Source: Ancistrus triradiatus (taxonomy: Eukaryota > Chordata > Actinopteri > Siluriformes > Loricariidae). Taken from it: a DNA stretch of 64,000 bases. The stretch covers positions 407,562 to 471,561 of the forward strand of contig JAJAGP010000338.1 in NCBI GenBank assembly GCA_025084515.1, read 5' to 3'. Positions 24,593 through 36,279 of this stretch are shown piece by piece. The number at the start of each line of letters is the position of its first letter. Position 1 is the first letter of the stretch. A program made the position numbers and the translations under genes. A model generated the notes under the pieces. That model was not told the origin of the DNA. It was given only the letters and a program-made list of their open reading frames with translations, and did no database searches.

Positions 24593-25820
24593 AGAAAGCA
24601 GGTTTAACCAACTCTGAGTTCAAACCTGAACTCTGGGCTGTCAAACTCGGTTTTCGGTTTCAGAACAGGGTAGAACATTTAGTTCAGTCAACTACGAGTT
24701 AATTCAACCCTGGGTAAAGCTCATGCATGAGGAGATAACATCAACGACACGCAGAAAACACGAATCAGCATGGCAACGGGAGAAAAGGGACTCGATCCTC
24801 TCACTTCACCCCAGTGGAATTAGAAATAGGTGCATACCACTCCTATGATAATACAAGGATACAGTTTAAATGATCAGCTGCAAAAGGAACTAAATATTGA
24901 TTATGATAGGATATGGTTATATGTACTTTATATTCTCACCATGGGCCACTCAATGTACACTTGAAAAATTTGCAAGTCATGCACGGACCCAGTCCACTTT
25001 GCTTCCACGTCGCTGATGATGTGAGCTGTACCAGGTATGATCTTCACAGTGCAGAACAGTAATTAACTGCAGTGGTTGTATTGTCAATTATCCTTCATTT
25101 GTAATGCAAAATGCTGTAATGTAGGCCTACCTGCACATTCATGTTGTGGAAAAACTTCATATTCATTTACTCTCCTTCAGTTAGCGAAGAGTGCCATCTA
25201 GGCAGCCAATCACACTTGGAAAAAATCATATTAACTGATTCAAGTCTCAAAGCTTCGTACTAAATAAATGACTTATTGCTTAGACTGATACCTGAAATTC
25301 TGTGGAATTCTTCTTTGACCAGGATCTTTGTGGAACACCACAAAGGTTTGTACACGACAGACGGTTGCTTTAGAAATATGCTCAGCATCACTGATTTTGT
25401 ATAGAAATGTCCCTTGGCAAAAAAAACTGGAGAGCGACACAAATAATTTACTCCGAACTCAGGGCATGTCCACGATGTGTCATATGAGCGACGGAGAAGA
25501 TTAATGATACATGATTGACTGCACTGAAAAACGATAACGTTCACACAGATAATCATCAGGGAACGATGAAATATTAAAGCGAGGTCTGGTCACCCTCTCC
25601 CGAAGGAGATTTCTCCGTAATATTTGTGCTTCGATGTGAGAAACTCAGGGTTAGTTGAAGTAAACCTGCTAGCAAGCAGATTAGCTTCACGGTATGTTGC
25701 CCTAGTAACTGACTCCAAGTTAGCCTAACTTGCTTTGTGAAACCGAAAGCCCAGGGTTTTCTTCAACTCTGAGGCAACTAACCTTGAGTTTTCACTAAAC
25801 CTGCTTTCTGAAATACCCCC
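24593..25820. mobile_element. PIF/Harbinger-like element with matched termini
   Basis: The left end ggggtatttcagaaagcagg and the right end cctgctttctgaaatacccc are near-perfect inverted repeats, and similarity extends further inwards (gagtt and ccaagg motifs). These termini are typical of Harbinger elements in fish. No intact transposase was found inside; a minus-strand open frame at 25,260-25,556 may be a relic. No target duplication is obvious. Confidence 0.65.
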
Positions 25821-25869
25821 TAGTCAGAGCTGTGGACTATGTTCACAGAGAAAATATCCAGTGAGTGAA

Positions 25870-26125
25870 TTTCTCCGTTCAAAGATGCCTTGTTGATGCC
25901 AGAGGTCAGATAGAAGATTTGAAAAACGTTGCCTGGTCTGATGAGTCTCGGTTTTTGCTGCGACATTCGGATGGTAGGGTCAGAATTTGGGGTAAAAAAC
26001 ATGAAAGCATGGATCCATCCTGCCTTGTATCAGGCTGCTGGTGGTGTAATGGTGCGAGGGATTGTGTTCTTGGCACACATGGGGCCTCTTAATACCTCCA
26101 CAGCCTTCCTGAGTATGACCTAACC
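25870..26125 (+). mobile_element. Tc1-like transposase fragment, third type
   Basis: Plus-strand reading gives VAWSDESRFLLRHSDGRVRI followed by W and a KHESMDPSCL segment. This is the central DDE region of a Tc1-like transposase distinct from families A-C. It has no termini and is frame-broken. Confidence 0.75.
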
Positions 26126-26463
26126 CAGGGTTTTTCAACCGGTGTGCCGTGAACATATTTGATGTGCTTTAACTTTTATGAAGTTTTACCAGAAAAAGAT
26201 TTGAAATTTATGTATGTTGAGTTAGAAAATCTTAATGCTTTGCTAAGAAGTATTTATCCACCCAAATCATTGATCAAATCGTCACCCAATAGGGATGGTG
26301 TCACGAGGCAGGGATTTTTTCTTTTCTTAGTTCTGACTTTTGCCAACTTGCTTGGAGAAAGATTTTTAGGGACTGCTGAACATGTTTGACAAGAAGTTTT
26401 CAGTGGTTAGTGTTTGTGGTGTGCCGCTAGGTTGTGTTCTCTATCAAAATGTGCCAACCCTAG
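26126..26463. mobile_element. Possible hAT-type remnant
   Basis: Begins cagggtttttcaaccggtgt followed by gccgtg, similar to hAT-type termini, and ends near gtgccaaccctag, a weak inverted match. There is a short acidic/hydrophobic open frame only. Low confidence. Confidence 0.3.
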
Positions 26464-26945
26464 CCAGAACGCAGATCACGTGATTTTGAACATCCTGCTG
26501 TGGTGGGCTGGTGTATTGCCCAAGCTTCTTCATTTTAAGATAACATCTATCTACAGGAGTATGACCTGCTGAGAAGTGGAGGCTATAGAGGAAGGTCTCG
26601 GGTGTGCAGTTTGGTTGTTAGTGCCCTCTAGTGCCAAAACCCTTACAATAACTCAGGATTAGTTCAAGTTTTATCCCCGAATGTTCTGGTGAAGTGGAAG
26701 ATCTCCACCTCCTGTGCGGGTAAATTGCGTTATGGGTGCCTAAGCAAAGAGAACAATGGGCGCAGATTGTTCTCTTGATCTATAGGTCGCTGGTTCGATC
26801 CCGGGTTTCAGCAACTGCAGCCTTCATTTCTATGAGACTATGGACCAGAAGGTGCAGGGTTTAAAACCTCTTGCAATCTGAAACATTGGGTCCTTCGACA
26901 AGAACCATTAACCCACAAGGATTTTAAGACCATCAGTTCTTAAAT

Positions 26946-27172
26946 GAAAGTTTATCATCTACGCCACCCAAGGAGGTTGGGTCCCTTTTTGAGTCTTGGT
27001 CCTCCCAAGGTTTCTTCCTAGAACTAGGGAGTTTTTCCTTGCCACTGTCGCCCTAGGCTTGCTCAATTTGGCATTGGACATAGTTATTACGAGATAATCT
27101 AAACTTGTAAAGTTGCTTTGAGACGATGCTCCATTGTAAAAAGCGCTATATAAATCAATCTGACTTGACTTG
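26946..27172 (+). repeat. Dispersed retroelement 3' end, copy 2
   Basis: Matches 5553-5785 along its length, ending gcgctatataaatcaatctg then acttgactt. Intergenic. Confidence 0.6.
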
Positions 27173-27179
27173 GATAAGG

Positions 27180-28070
27180 GGAACTGTTAAATGATTAAAT
27201 ATAATGGTGCGCCATTTCACCAGGAATGGGCGAGAGTTGCTGCCACACCTGAATATCACAGATGACCCATTGGAGGGCATTATGACTCGAACTTGGAGCC
27301 CTGCAGTGATGGGCTAATGTGATAGACCCCAGAATGACCTAAATTTTTCACTTTATGAGAAAATGACAAATGTGATACTAGTTATAATTAATATACTCTA
27401 CACATGACTAATGTAAATATATAGTACTGTGTACAATTCTAATACATGTAGTTAAATTGCACAGTGACCCAGATTTCGGTCTCAGCAGTTCCTTACAGCC
27501 AAGTGAGGTCAGAGAGGAGCACCACCCAAACTTAACAGGTTTACTTGAATATCAGGACAGGCTCTGGAGCGCTAGAGGTGCTCTGTGCAGGCGTAGGATA
27601 ACTGAATTCAAGGTGTGTTCCTAGAGATAAAAGACCAACCCAGCTCTGCTAAGCACCCAAGAACATGACGCCACAAACATGCCTTCTGCTGCACATGCAC
27701 CATTTATTTCCTGTGTGGCAACCTTCGGCAGCAACTTGTATTTATACACCCGTTCCACTATGGTTACCATTGCAAATAAAAGGGTGCCATGTATTCGTAG
27801 GCACACGAACTAGACCTTCCTGAATCGACATGGCTACTTTAAGTGTATGCAAAGCCAGAAAGGAATGAAGGACTAAAAAGAGGCTCATGTTGTTCTGAGA
27901 ATGTTTTTATTCAAAGTTGTCCTAAGTGCTTAGAGACACAGAGAAAGCACTGGAACACAAGCTCACGCCTTCGAGTGTATACGCATGTGTGTAGGCTGCT
28001 GTGTGATGCGTCTCACAGCAAGTCTGCATTGGTAGCTTCAAGGTGAGCATTTCTACGCTGAAACTCGAAT
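27180..28070. other. Intergenic stretch with no recognised feature
   Basis: Lies between the repeat at 26,946 and the 3' end of ran. No exon, RNA gene or clear transposon was recognised. Confidence 0.4.
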
Positions 28071-28080
28071 GAAATTCACT

Positions 28081-28087
28081 TTTTATT
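28081..28087 (-). terminator. ran: ran polyadenylation signal (AATAAA)
   Basis: The minus strand reads AATAAA about 135 nt after the ran stop codon, a suitable 3'-end signal. Confidence 0.6.
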
Positions 28088-28222
28088 CAGTCTGAAACAC
28101 AAAAACGAAGTTGAAAAATAAAAATAATCTGCGCGGGGGGGTTACAGTAAAAGGAAAAGGGTAGAATTCCGTTTGCCGAGGAAACTCGGCAATGCCACAA
28201 GGAAAGATCAGAGGGTAACAGG

Positions 28223-31200
28223 TTAGAGGTCATCGTCCTCATCTGGGAGAGCCGTTTCTGATGCCACCTGGAGACAAAAGGTTACGTATCAGTACTGAAC
28301 ATGGCAAAGTGCAGAGCGGTTAGGGCAAATGTACACGGTGTACAACTGTACGTACTTTCAGGTCATGCTCGTACTGTGCAGCAAGTGTCGGGTCCATCGC
28401 GATTTCGGGCGGCGCAAGGGCAGGCATCTCCACAAACTCCAAGTTGGGGTCGCCGATCAGCTTCCGTGCGAGCCACAGGAAAGGCTTCTCAAAGTTATAG
28501 TTACTCTTGGCGGAAATGTCATAGTACTGAAAGAAAGAAGGGGCCGTCAGTGCAGGTAATGAACCCAGAGGCAAATCCACTATGCAGGAGGAGATCCTGT
28601 ACCTGGAGGTTCTTCTTGCGGTGGAACACGATGCTCTTGGCCTTGACCTTCCTGTCCTTGATGTCCACTTTGTTGCCGCACAGCACTATGGGAATGTTCT
28701 CGCACACGCGCACCAGGTCACGATGCCAGTTGGGGACGTTCTTGTAGGTCACGCGAGAGGTTACGTCAAACATGATGATCGCACACTGAGCTGGGGCGAT
28801 GAAGAAAGAGGAAAAGATTGAAATCGGACCCTTCCGCAATGCAGGTTTATTTGTTTGATGTCAAGTCGGTGTCAGTGGCTATATTCATGCCAGAGGAGCG
28901 GTTATAAAACTTATTACCAGTACTGTATTGGGATATCCAACTGCTGGACCAGCCAAATGCCACTAGGGTGGACTTTGTCTTTTTAATCATAAATTGACCC
29001 CCAAACCAAACACCAGGGCTGAACCCAAGTCAAAGTCTGAGTGACTAAACTGACTGATTTCAATGCTCATGTCCAAGGTGTCAAACCGCATTATCATTTG
29101 AAGAACATCTCCAAAGTGAAACCATTTCTATCTGAGCAACAACTGATCCATGCTCTTATAACCAGCTACAAAAATATTTTCAAAGCTCTGAAGCTCAGAT
29201 GCTCAAAGACCAAAAGGAGAGCACATTATGCCCATTAATCTTTACATTGTTTACCTGTTACTTTTTATATCGATTTTACAACTACCTCTCAAATGTTTTT
29301 TGGCTCATTAGCCAGGTAGGGCTCTCAAGATCCTCCATTTCTTCATTTTGCTGTTCTACAGCCATCCAGTAGATGTGAGCAGAACTCAAAACATTGACTA
29401 TTTAAACTTAAATTAAAAACCAAGTGTTATAACCATTTACAATCACAATTTCATTTATTATGAATTAAAACTTTCTACTGTTCATTTCTTAAGTTTGTGT
29501 TATGCCTTGCTTATCTTTTACTACCCATTTATCATTTTAAACTTTGTCAATCACATGTGAAAACCTTGAATTACAATTTTATTTGTTTAAAGGCCACCAT
29601 AAAGCTTGATTGATTGATTACAGCCAGTGTTATCCCGGTCAGATGCGTTTTTATAAACACCAGCTAACATGTATTCATTCATTCATTTTAACATTCTCTC
29701 TGCCTTTTACTCTCCAATGAAGGACCAGAAACATACCTTGAATGTAGTAGCCATCTCGAAGCCCTCCGAACTTTTCCTGCCCGGCTGTGTCCCACACGTT
29801 GTATTTGATGGCTCCTCTGTTGGTGTGGAAGACCAAGGGATGAACTTCGACACCCAGAGTGGCTGCAGGGACGAACATGAATCATTTAATTCCTGAGCTA
29901 GGTGGATAAAGCTGTTACCAACAGCAAGTAATGGGACGAATGAGTCACGCATTCCAGAGTGCAATCATGACGCTGGATGTTTACTGACAGACCATCTCAA
30001 CACTACAGTTTATTACGTTTACTGACGCAACTTACCAACATATTTCTTCTCAAACTCTCCGGTTAAGTGTCTTTTGACAAAGGTGGTTTTTCCCGTGCCT
30101 CCATCTCCAACGAGAACCAGCTGTGGATGGGAAAGAATTAGCTGAGCAATGAAACAAGACCAAACCATGTTAAGCTAAAATTAAGTACTAAAAGTAAACT
30201 AAAGACAAACTGTATTTAATTCAATTGTGTACTAGATCTACTTAAGAGGTCACAAGGGTAATCAAGAACCGGTATCAGTTCCAGAATAGTCCATATAGAA
30301 ATACTGACAAGGACAATAGTGCTGCAATTGGTGCTTATGCCGGCATTTTCAATGGTTGAACATCTTTGTGCTTTCAAGTCTGGGCTTACTGTCCTAAATT
30401 AAATGAAGTTGCTGTTAAATCCAATGCATGCAAAACAATTTGCATTGTAAAGGTCCCAACACAGCAAAGTCATGAAATAAGTACAATATTCCACAAGCAC
30501 CTACAGCCCGAGTGAAGCCTACAGGGTCTGATGCAGATAGGACTTGGCAGATAAATTCAACCTTCTCAGTCTTACCCTTATAACAAGTCTGCAGTCGTTA
30601 TGTCAGGACACAACACTGGTTTTAAGTACTTCTAACTTGCAGCCCATAGACTTCACCTGCCAGTGGCACACCTTTGTAATAAGTAATAACTTGAATCTTT
30701 GTATTAAGTATTTTCTTTGGGCTTACTGAGAACAGTATCAATAGCAGTACTAATCAGTATAATCCTATAAGGTCACCAATCCATACAGAAGGCAACAAAT
30801 CTGGTTTGCAAGATGGTGCCCCATAAGGGACCCCATATTTACCCAGCAATCACACGGTCAGCAGTTTTCCACCTGACGCCACCCAAATCACCCTGCGCCG
30901 GTCACTTCAGCAAGATCACCCAGAAACACATTCCTTTAACATGTCTTTCCATGTGCCAGAAAACAAGCTGAACACCGAATTTGCTCAATATCTAGCCATC
31001 TTGGTAAAAGGCAATCCAGTCGTACTCCTGAAATTCTGTTCAAAAGTACACACAAGCTAACTTTTTAAAAAAAAACTTTACTCCTCCAGATTACTCAGTC
31101 TGGTTTAGCATAGAATGGGAACAGAAAACTTGAAGTCACCATGTTGCTGTGCACAAGCCACATGATTAGGACTATCAAATGTCATTGTTTTATCACAATT

Positions 31201-33365
31201 TGCATGCTGTGCATCCAAAAAGTCAATATTAAAGATAATTCCCAAGAAAACGTGGAACTCAGAGCTGTAAAATGTCACCAGCTTAAGTATGCATACGACA
31301 CAATCGGTAACTTGGGAGACTGCCATTAACCATACTCCAGGTTCCACTCTTGCATATAGAACGCCCTACATAGGAAGTAGGCAGCAAGGGTATTTACCAG
31401 GTATTTGGACAGAATACTGTTAAAGCAGTGGTCTACTCAAAAGCTCACCATGCACAAATGCTGCGAATATTCCCTCTGCATTAAAAATAAATACATTTGT
31501 CGGTACATGGCCACTACACCCACAGAAGGTAGAGCACCTGACACCACAGGCCAGTTACAATTCCATAGTTCTTTAACAACCCAGCACCATTTAGGGCAGA
31601 GCACTGCAAGATATTGTAAGATGGCATTCAAAGACATGACGGCTTGAGCCAGAGTAGAGCGTTATCACTCAATCTAGTGACTGTTACCAGGAAGCTTTAC
31701 TTCTCCCCTGGATAAACTCAGTGTGTTGCTATGCACTCTGTGCAAACATTTCACAACCTGAAATGTTCATCTGTGCAGCATAAATTAGAACAACGTCAAT
31801 TTCACTCAATATCAGGTCTGGGTAAATGCCCTACAACAGTACTTCTAGACAGCAGACCATTGTCGACCAGTATCCCAACAACTCCAGCCTCGCACGGTTC
31901 AACCAGCCATGCAGTTCTTACTAAGAAGCCGAGTGAACATTTGACAAATCAGTCATCAAAACAGCAGGAAGTCCGGTAGCAATTTTTGTATCATGCAAAT
32001 GCATAAACAAGTGCCAAATGGGCAGGGTAACAGTGGGAGGAAAGGTGTCCTGGTTCTATGGACAACCTGTATCGTGCCCTTATCCAGGGATGTGATTGTA
32101 AGCTGGACAATTAAGGGTCTGAGCAGAGGCCCAGCAGAGGAACCGTGACAGTGATCGAATATGAACCCCTAACCTTTTGGTCAAGGTTCAAGCCTCATCT
32201 GTTACTTATGCGTGTCTGTTGATGTCTCAACATATGTAAGCATCCAGTACTCATGAAATTGCTATGCAAGTATTTCTAACCTACTCACAGTAATCCAACC
32301 TTTCATGCAAATTATACTGCTTCAATTTGTGATGAGACTCATTTTGCTCTCATCTAGCCACAAAATGCATTTCACATACCCTGCTGGATAGCCCATGGGC
32401 GATACGATGAGCGAGGCATCAGGGTTCATTTGAAAGAACAAAGACATCCTCCTTACTACCCTACCATGCACTCCATTGTTCAGTAATCCCCTGGTGAATC
32501 CATGAACACCAACAGACAATGGCAGAGGCCTTTAGTTGCTTAGACGTTACCATGGGTCCCTTTGAGACCTTGCGGACGATTACAAGCCTAGCTCTTGGAG
32601 TGATTGTTAGCCACCCGAGTAAGAACGGTCTTAATTCCTGCATTTGTACACAATCTGGACTACGAATTCGTGTCCAAACACCAGAGATGGCTTTGTAATC
32701 CTTTTCAGCCTGATAAACATCAACAAGTCCTTTTTGTTCATACCAAGAGATGCATTCACAAACCTGTCGTGAAGATAACACTTTGGCAGACCTCTCCTCT
32801 AAATAAAAGGGTGGCCTGATTGTTATCACTGACTGAAAACACGACTAAATTCACCTTAAAATTACTGCTCATACTTTTGCCAGTCACAGATAGGCACTGA
32901 TCACTATCTGCTTAATCCTAGTCAGGATCACAGTGGCTAGAAAGCTCGCCAATCCACCATCGATCATGCAGAAAGACATGTATTTGGACTGTAGGAGGAA
33001 ACCGGAGTACCCAGAGCAAACACACCGACAAGGCAACATGCAAACTTAATGTTTATGGTCATATTTACACATGATGTTCAGTTTATGCATTTGATTTCAA
33101 TTTTAAATACCAAGTAGCATGACTTTAGTCTAGCAATGAATTATCTAGTACTCATTGTAGCTCCTACAACTGGTACGCAATACTGGCATCAACCAAATGA
33201 TCAGAAGTTATCGCTGATGCTTTGTTACCATGGCAGTCCAACTTAGATGAACTTCAGATACCCTGAACGGCTGACCTTAAACTTATGATTGAGTGAGAAG
33301 TATGGGCAAAGGAGGAGAAAATGTCACTGTACCTTGAACTGAACTTGTGGGTCGTTCTCTGCCAT
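28223..33365 (-). CDS. ran: GTP-binding nuclear protein Ran
   Basis: Small GTPase that drives nucleocytoplasmic transport with importins and exportins and helps spindle and nuclear-envelope assembly. Six minus-strand coding exons: 33365-33333, 30120-30036, 29862-29737, 28790-28603, 28526-28356, 28267-28223. Phases close exactly to 215 residues plus TAA; human Ran has 216. Landmarks are the start MAENDPQVQFK, P-loop GDGGTGKT (residues 16-23), switch II DTAGQEKFGGLRDGYYIQ, NKVD and SAKSNYNF base-recognition motifs, and the acidic tail DEDDDL. No disabling change is seen. Introns contain an L2-like LINE fragment and a degraded Tc1. The GC-rich upstream exon at 34,163 fits a housekeeping promoter. 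Confidence 0.97.
29041..29625 (+). mobile_element. L2-like LINE reverse-transcriptase remnant
   Basis: The plus-strand open frame reads HYHLKNISKVKPFLSEQQLI then HALITSYKNI, resembling the RT thumb region of L2/Rex-type LINEs. It is followed by A/T-rich DNA and the tail cttgattgattgattac. It lies in ran intron 3 and is strongly 5'-truncated. Confidence 0.6.
32075..32200 (-). mobile_element. Diverged reverse SINE remnant
   Basis: Contains gtgcccttatccaggga and a reversed B-box-like region near aaccttttggtcaaggttc. Boundaries uncertain. Confidence 0.35.
32290..32880 (-). mobile_element. Degraded Tc1 family B fragment
   Basis: Minus-strand pieces read TPRARLVIVRKVSKGPMVTS and KQLKAS, similar to the N-terminal half of family B. 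No terminal repeats. It lies in the ran intron upstream of the P-loop exon and is older than the other copies, judging by divergence. Confidence 0.7.
32880..33060 (-). repeat. Dispersed fish repeat, reverse copy
   Basis: Reads gactgtaggaggaaaccgga and gtacccagagcaaacacacc, the reverse of the repeat at 5260-5545, preceded by a cttaatcctagtcaggatca block. Confidence 0.5.
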
Positions 33366-33402
33366 AGTTGAGTGTGTATGAGTCTGACTCAGCAGCGGGA
33401 CT
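33333..33402 (-). other. ran: ran first coding exon with 5' UTR part
   Basis: Acceptor ctctgcag at 33,403, then 37 nt of 5' UTR, then the ATG at 33,365 and donor gtacag after 33,333. The start is chosen because it yields the expected Ran N-terminus. Confidence 0.75.
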
Positions 33403-33879
33403 CTGCAGAGAGGGAGGGAGGCAGAGATGGCGGGAGGGTTACAGACAAAAGGGCCGGAACACAGGACACACGCGCTTTTTACAACAACGGATGTGTCCGA
33501 GACCTTTATTAAACATACAGCACAAAGTTCTCCCTAAGCCTTTACTACACACTATAACTAACTTAAAGCACAACGTGAAAAGTTGACGGCGCAAAACGTA
33601 AAATGAAACGTCTTCGCACGTAGCTTGTGCGCCATGTCGCGCTGCCACACGCAGTCCTGTAGAGCAGGATAACGTGACAACTAGTACGACAAAAATAGTA
33701 CATATTACTAGTGTTTCGAACCCTAAACTCCGCTGGGGTAGTGCGGTACTTTGGGCCGCATCCCTAATTTGGAACCAGAACCGCTTACATAATGCTAAAT
33801 AATGCTAACTACCCCCAAAACCGGGCCTTGGACGCCTAAGCGTCCCGAGTCGCAAAAAACAGGGCGTTAATGAAATTAT

Positions 33880-34330
33880 AAACCCAGCAATGACAGTTTA
33901 AAGGTCTAAACACTAAGCGAACGGCAACATTAGGCGCGAAACGTTAGCGGTGCGGCTGGCTAACGCGCGTAGCCCAGAGGATGCTAACACGCTAGCTAGC
34001 ATCCTGACGGCTTAGCAACACAAAACCCCGATAAACAACTAATTAAACAAACCCACCTAACGAGGCAGAGCTAAACGGATCCCCAGCCCGAGCTGTACGG
34101 ATAACGCGAGTCTAACATGAGCCGAAGTCATAAGGAAAGACAAATAAACAGAAAGCTCTTACTGTGCAACGTTGTGCGTTCCGCGCGGTCGTCGCTAGAT
34201 CGGGAAAAGAGTAAATGGCAGCGGCCGCGCGGGATTCAGCGTGCACGCTCACATTAAACGCTTCCGCCCACACCACGTGACTGTACAAAAAACCGGCGCG
34301 CTCACAACAGCGCCGCCACGTGGTCTATTT
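33880..34330 (-). promoter_or_regulatory. ran: CpG-rich ran promoter and non-coding exon 1
   Basis: CpG-dense DNA (gcggccgcgcgggattcag, ccgcgcggtcgtcgc) in an otherwise A/T-rich window. A donor (GCACA then gtaagagc) at 34,163 marks the likely end of a non-coding first exon that splices to 33,402. The exact start site is unknown. Confidence 0.6.
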
Positions 34331-34669
34331 TCATTGAGCCAACGCCACTTAAGCTGCAGTCGATATCAATATCTACAAAGTGCCAACAGATGTCACCAAA
34401 TACTTCCAGTTTAATTCAGTCTTAAAGGCTGAGCACAGCAGCCCGCAAAAGAGGACACAGCCGCTGGTAAACACAGTTCATGGATTGTTTATCGTGTAAT
34501 AAGAGGAAGTGAAAGGTGTGTTTGCATACGTGTGTGGGCAAATTAATAAATCAAGGACGAGGAGTTTCATAGGGTGACCAGGCTTAATGAAGAATAGGTG
34601 AACGAGTGCACTGGGATAGATGGAAAGCATGTCTGGTTGCATTTAGGGTAAGGGTTAATTCATTCTTTA

Positions 34670-34740
34670 ACTTGTCCGCTCAATCCTAGGCAGGGTCGCG
34701 GGAAAATCGGTGCCTATCCAGCAGCACAGGGTGCAAGTCA
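34670..34740. repeat. Dispersed repeat fragment
   Basis: Contains tcaatcctaggcagggtcgc and cagcacagggtgcaagtcag, similar to the tcctgatcagggtc repeats elsewhere. Very short. Confidence 0.3.
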
Positions 34741-34806
34741 GGAACAACCCTAGCTATATGACATATGTGCCCTATAATGCATATATGTGCCCTTATATGT
34801 ATATGT

Positions 34807-34975
34807 GGTACTGTGGTAGCCTAGTGGGTAAGGTACTGGACTATGGACCAGAAGGTACAGGGTTCAAATCCCACCTCTGCCAAGCCACCACTGTTTGCTC
34901 CCTGAGCAAGACCCTTAACCCACAATTGCTTGGATTCTAAGACTGCATCAATTGCTAAATGACATAAATGTAAAT
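34807..34975 (+). mobile_element. tRNA-derived SINE, copy 5
   Basis: Head actgtggtagcctagtgggt, B-box region gggttcaaatcccacctctg, and a tail shortened to ctaaatgacataaatgtaaa. Confidence 0.85.
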
Positions 34976-35259
34976 ATAAGCGCACTAATATATGTCTTTA
35001 GATTGTGAGAGGATATCTGGCAAAAACCCACACAGATCCAGGGTTGAACCCGGTATCTTGGAGCTGTGAGGTGACAGTGCTAACCATTGCACCACCGTGC
35101 TGTGCTGAGTAAAGTGTTAAATTAGTTTGCTTTGTGTGTCGTTTGTATTTTGAAATTGTACTTGTACATACACATAAATATATAGACAGATAGCTAGATA
35201 GATAGTCCTCAAACCTTTGGCCTTCACTCTAGGAATCATTTTTATTTTTATTTTTCTCC

Positions 35260-35510
35260 CTGTTGATTTAGCCTTATCCTGATCTGGGTCACGGGAGTCA
35301 GGAGCACAGTCTGTAATTCTGGACAGGCCACCAGTCCGTGACAGCTGGTTGGGCCCATTTTGGGATGATCCTTGCGTTTGGCCTCATTTCCCATACAGAG
35401 CGTGCCTATTTGATGCCACATTCATAAGACACAGCCAAGTCTCGAACCTAGGTCACTGTGGCGGGCTGGTGGATTGAAGCTGAACCACCCAAGTGCCCTT
35501 TGAAAATTAA
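35260..35510. repeat. Dispersed repeat fragment
   Basis: Contains gccttatcctgatctgggtc and gacaggccaccagtccgtga, common fish repeat text, and a cgaacctaggtcactgtggc block. Class not assigned. Confidence 0.4.
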
Positions 35511-35879
35511 ACTATCTACCAACCTTTTCTTCTTGGTCTTAACAGTCAAAATGACTGACAAAAAAGACACTGCATCATCCTGATTGGTTGAATGTAGGTG
35601 GTACTCATCGCTCGTTTCTTCTTTCACTTAAAGAGTGCTTTAAGTGGGTGTCGCAGAGCAGACATTTTATTGACAGGAGAGACCTTTTCTGGTGATCACA
35701 CCGCCAAAAATACGTTGATAAAAACCTGTGACGCCACCTTTAAATATATTTGTCTCATTACTTCCTCTCTTGTGGCAGCCAGGGAACATTTTGATTTAAG
35801 AAAGACTTGTGAGCATAAACATGTGCACTCGTGTGCATGGGCTCACACCCGCGCGCGCACACTGCAGCGGAAGTGTTTT

Positions 35880-35948
35880 TTTTTCAGTTCTGTCTTCCCT
35901 AACATTGAAGTAGAGTTGACACCTTACTGTTGAACAGTACATCTGAAG
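35880..35948 (+). promoter_or_regulatory. Candidate non-coding first exon of the TBC1D10 gene
   Basis: A strong donor (CTGAAG then gtaagt) at 35,948 precedes the first coding exon by 0.3 kb with no ATG needed. The 5' boundary is unknown. Inferred from splice-site strength only. Confidence 0.4.
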
Positions 35949-36051
35949 GTAAGTTCCAGAAAACTTCATGGTTTTCCTATAACACTTCTCGTCATGTGTT
36001 TTCTCCTGAACCTAAGATGACTGTACAGTTGTACTACATGAACATATGTGC

Positions 36052-36053
<2 letters not shown>

Positions 36054-36082
<29 letters not shown>
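36054..36082. repeat. TA/CA microsatellite
   Basis: TA repeats followed by CA repeats. Confidence 0.85.
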
Positions 36083-36084
<2 letters not shown>

Positions 36085-36279
36085 TTTCAAAGAGTGGTGC
36101 AAAGGATGTGTTCCGTTGTTGAGGTGTGTCAACATAACGCACTCATCACTGCAAAGTGCGGCCGTCTAGGACTATGTGTAGCTATCACACACACACAATA
36201 GGTATATACACATGCACACAACTCGAATGAAATCAGGAGACTTGTTGATCCTCATTTGTAAGCTCTCTGTTTTCAGGTG

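Noticed and set aside
24593..25820. Host gene suggested by the 98-codon minus-strand frame at 25,260-25,556
   Set aside because: It lies within the Harbinger-like element, has no recognised domain and no clear splice partners.
28301..28747. Plus-strand 148-codon frame over ran exons
   Set aside because: Antisense to conserved Ran exons and spans their splice sites; no independent evidence.
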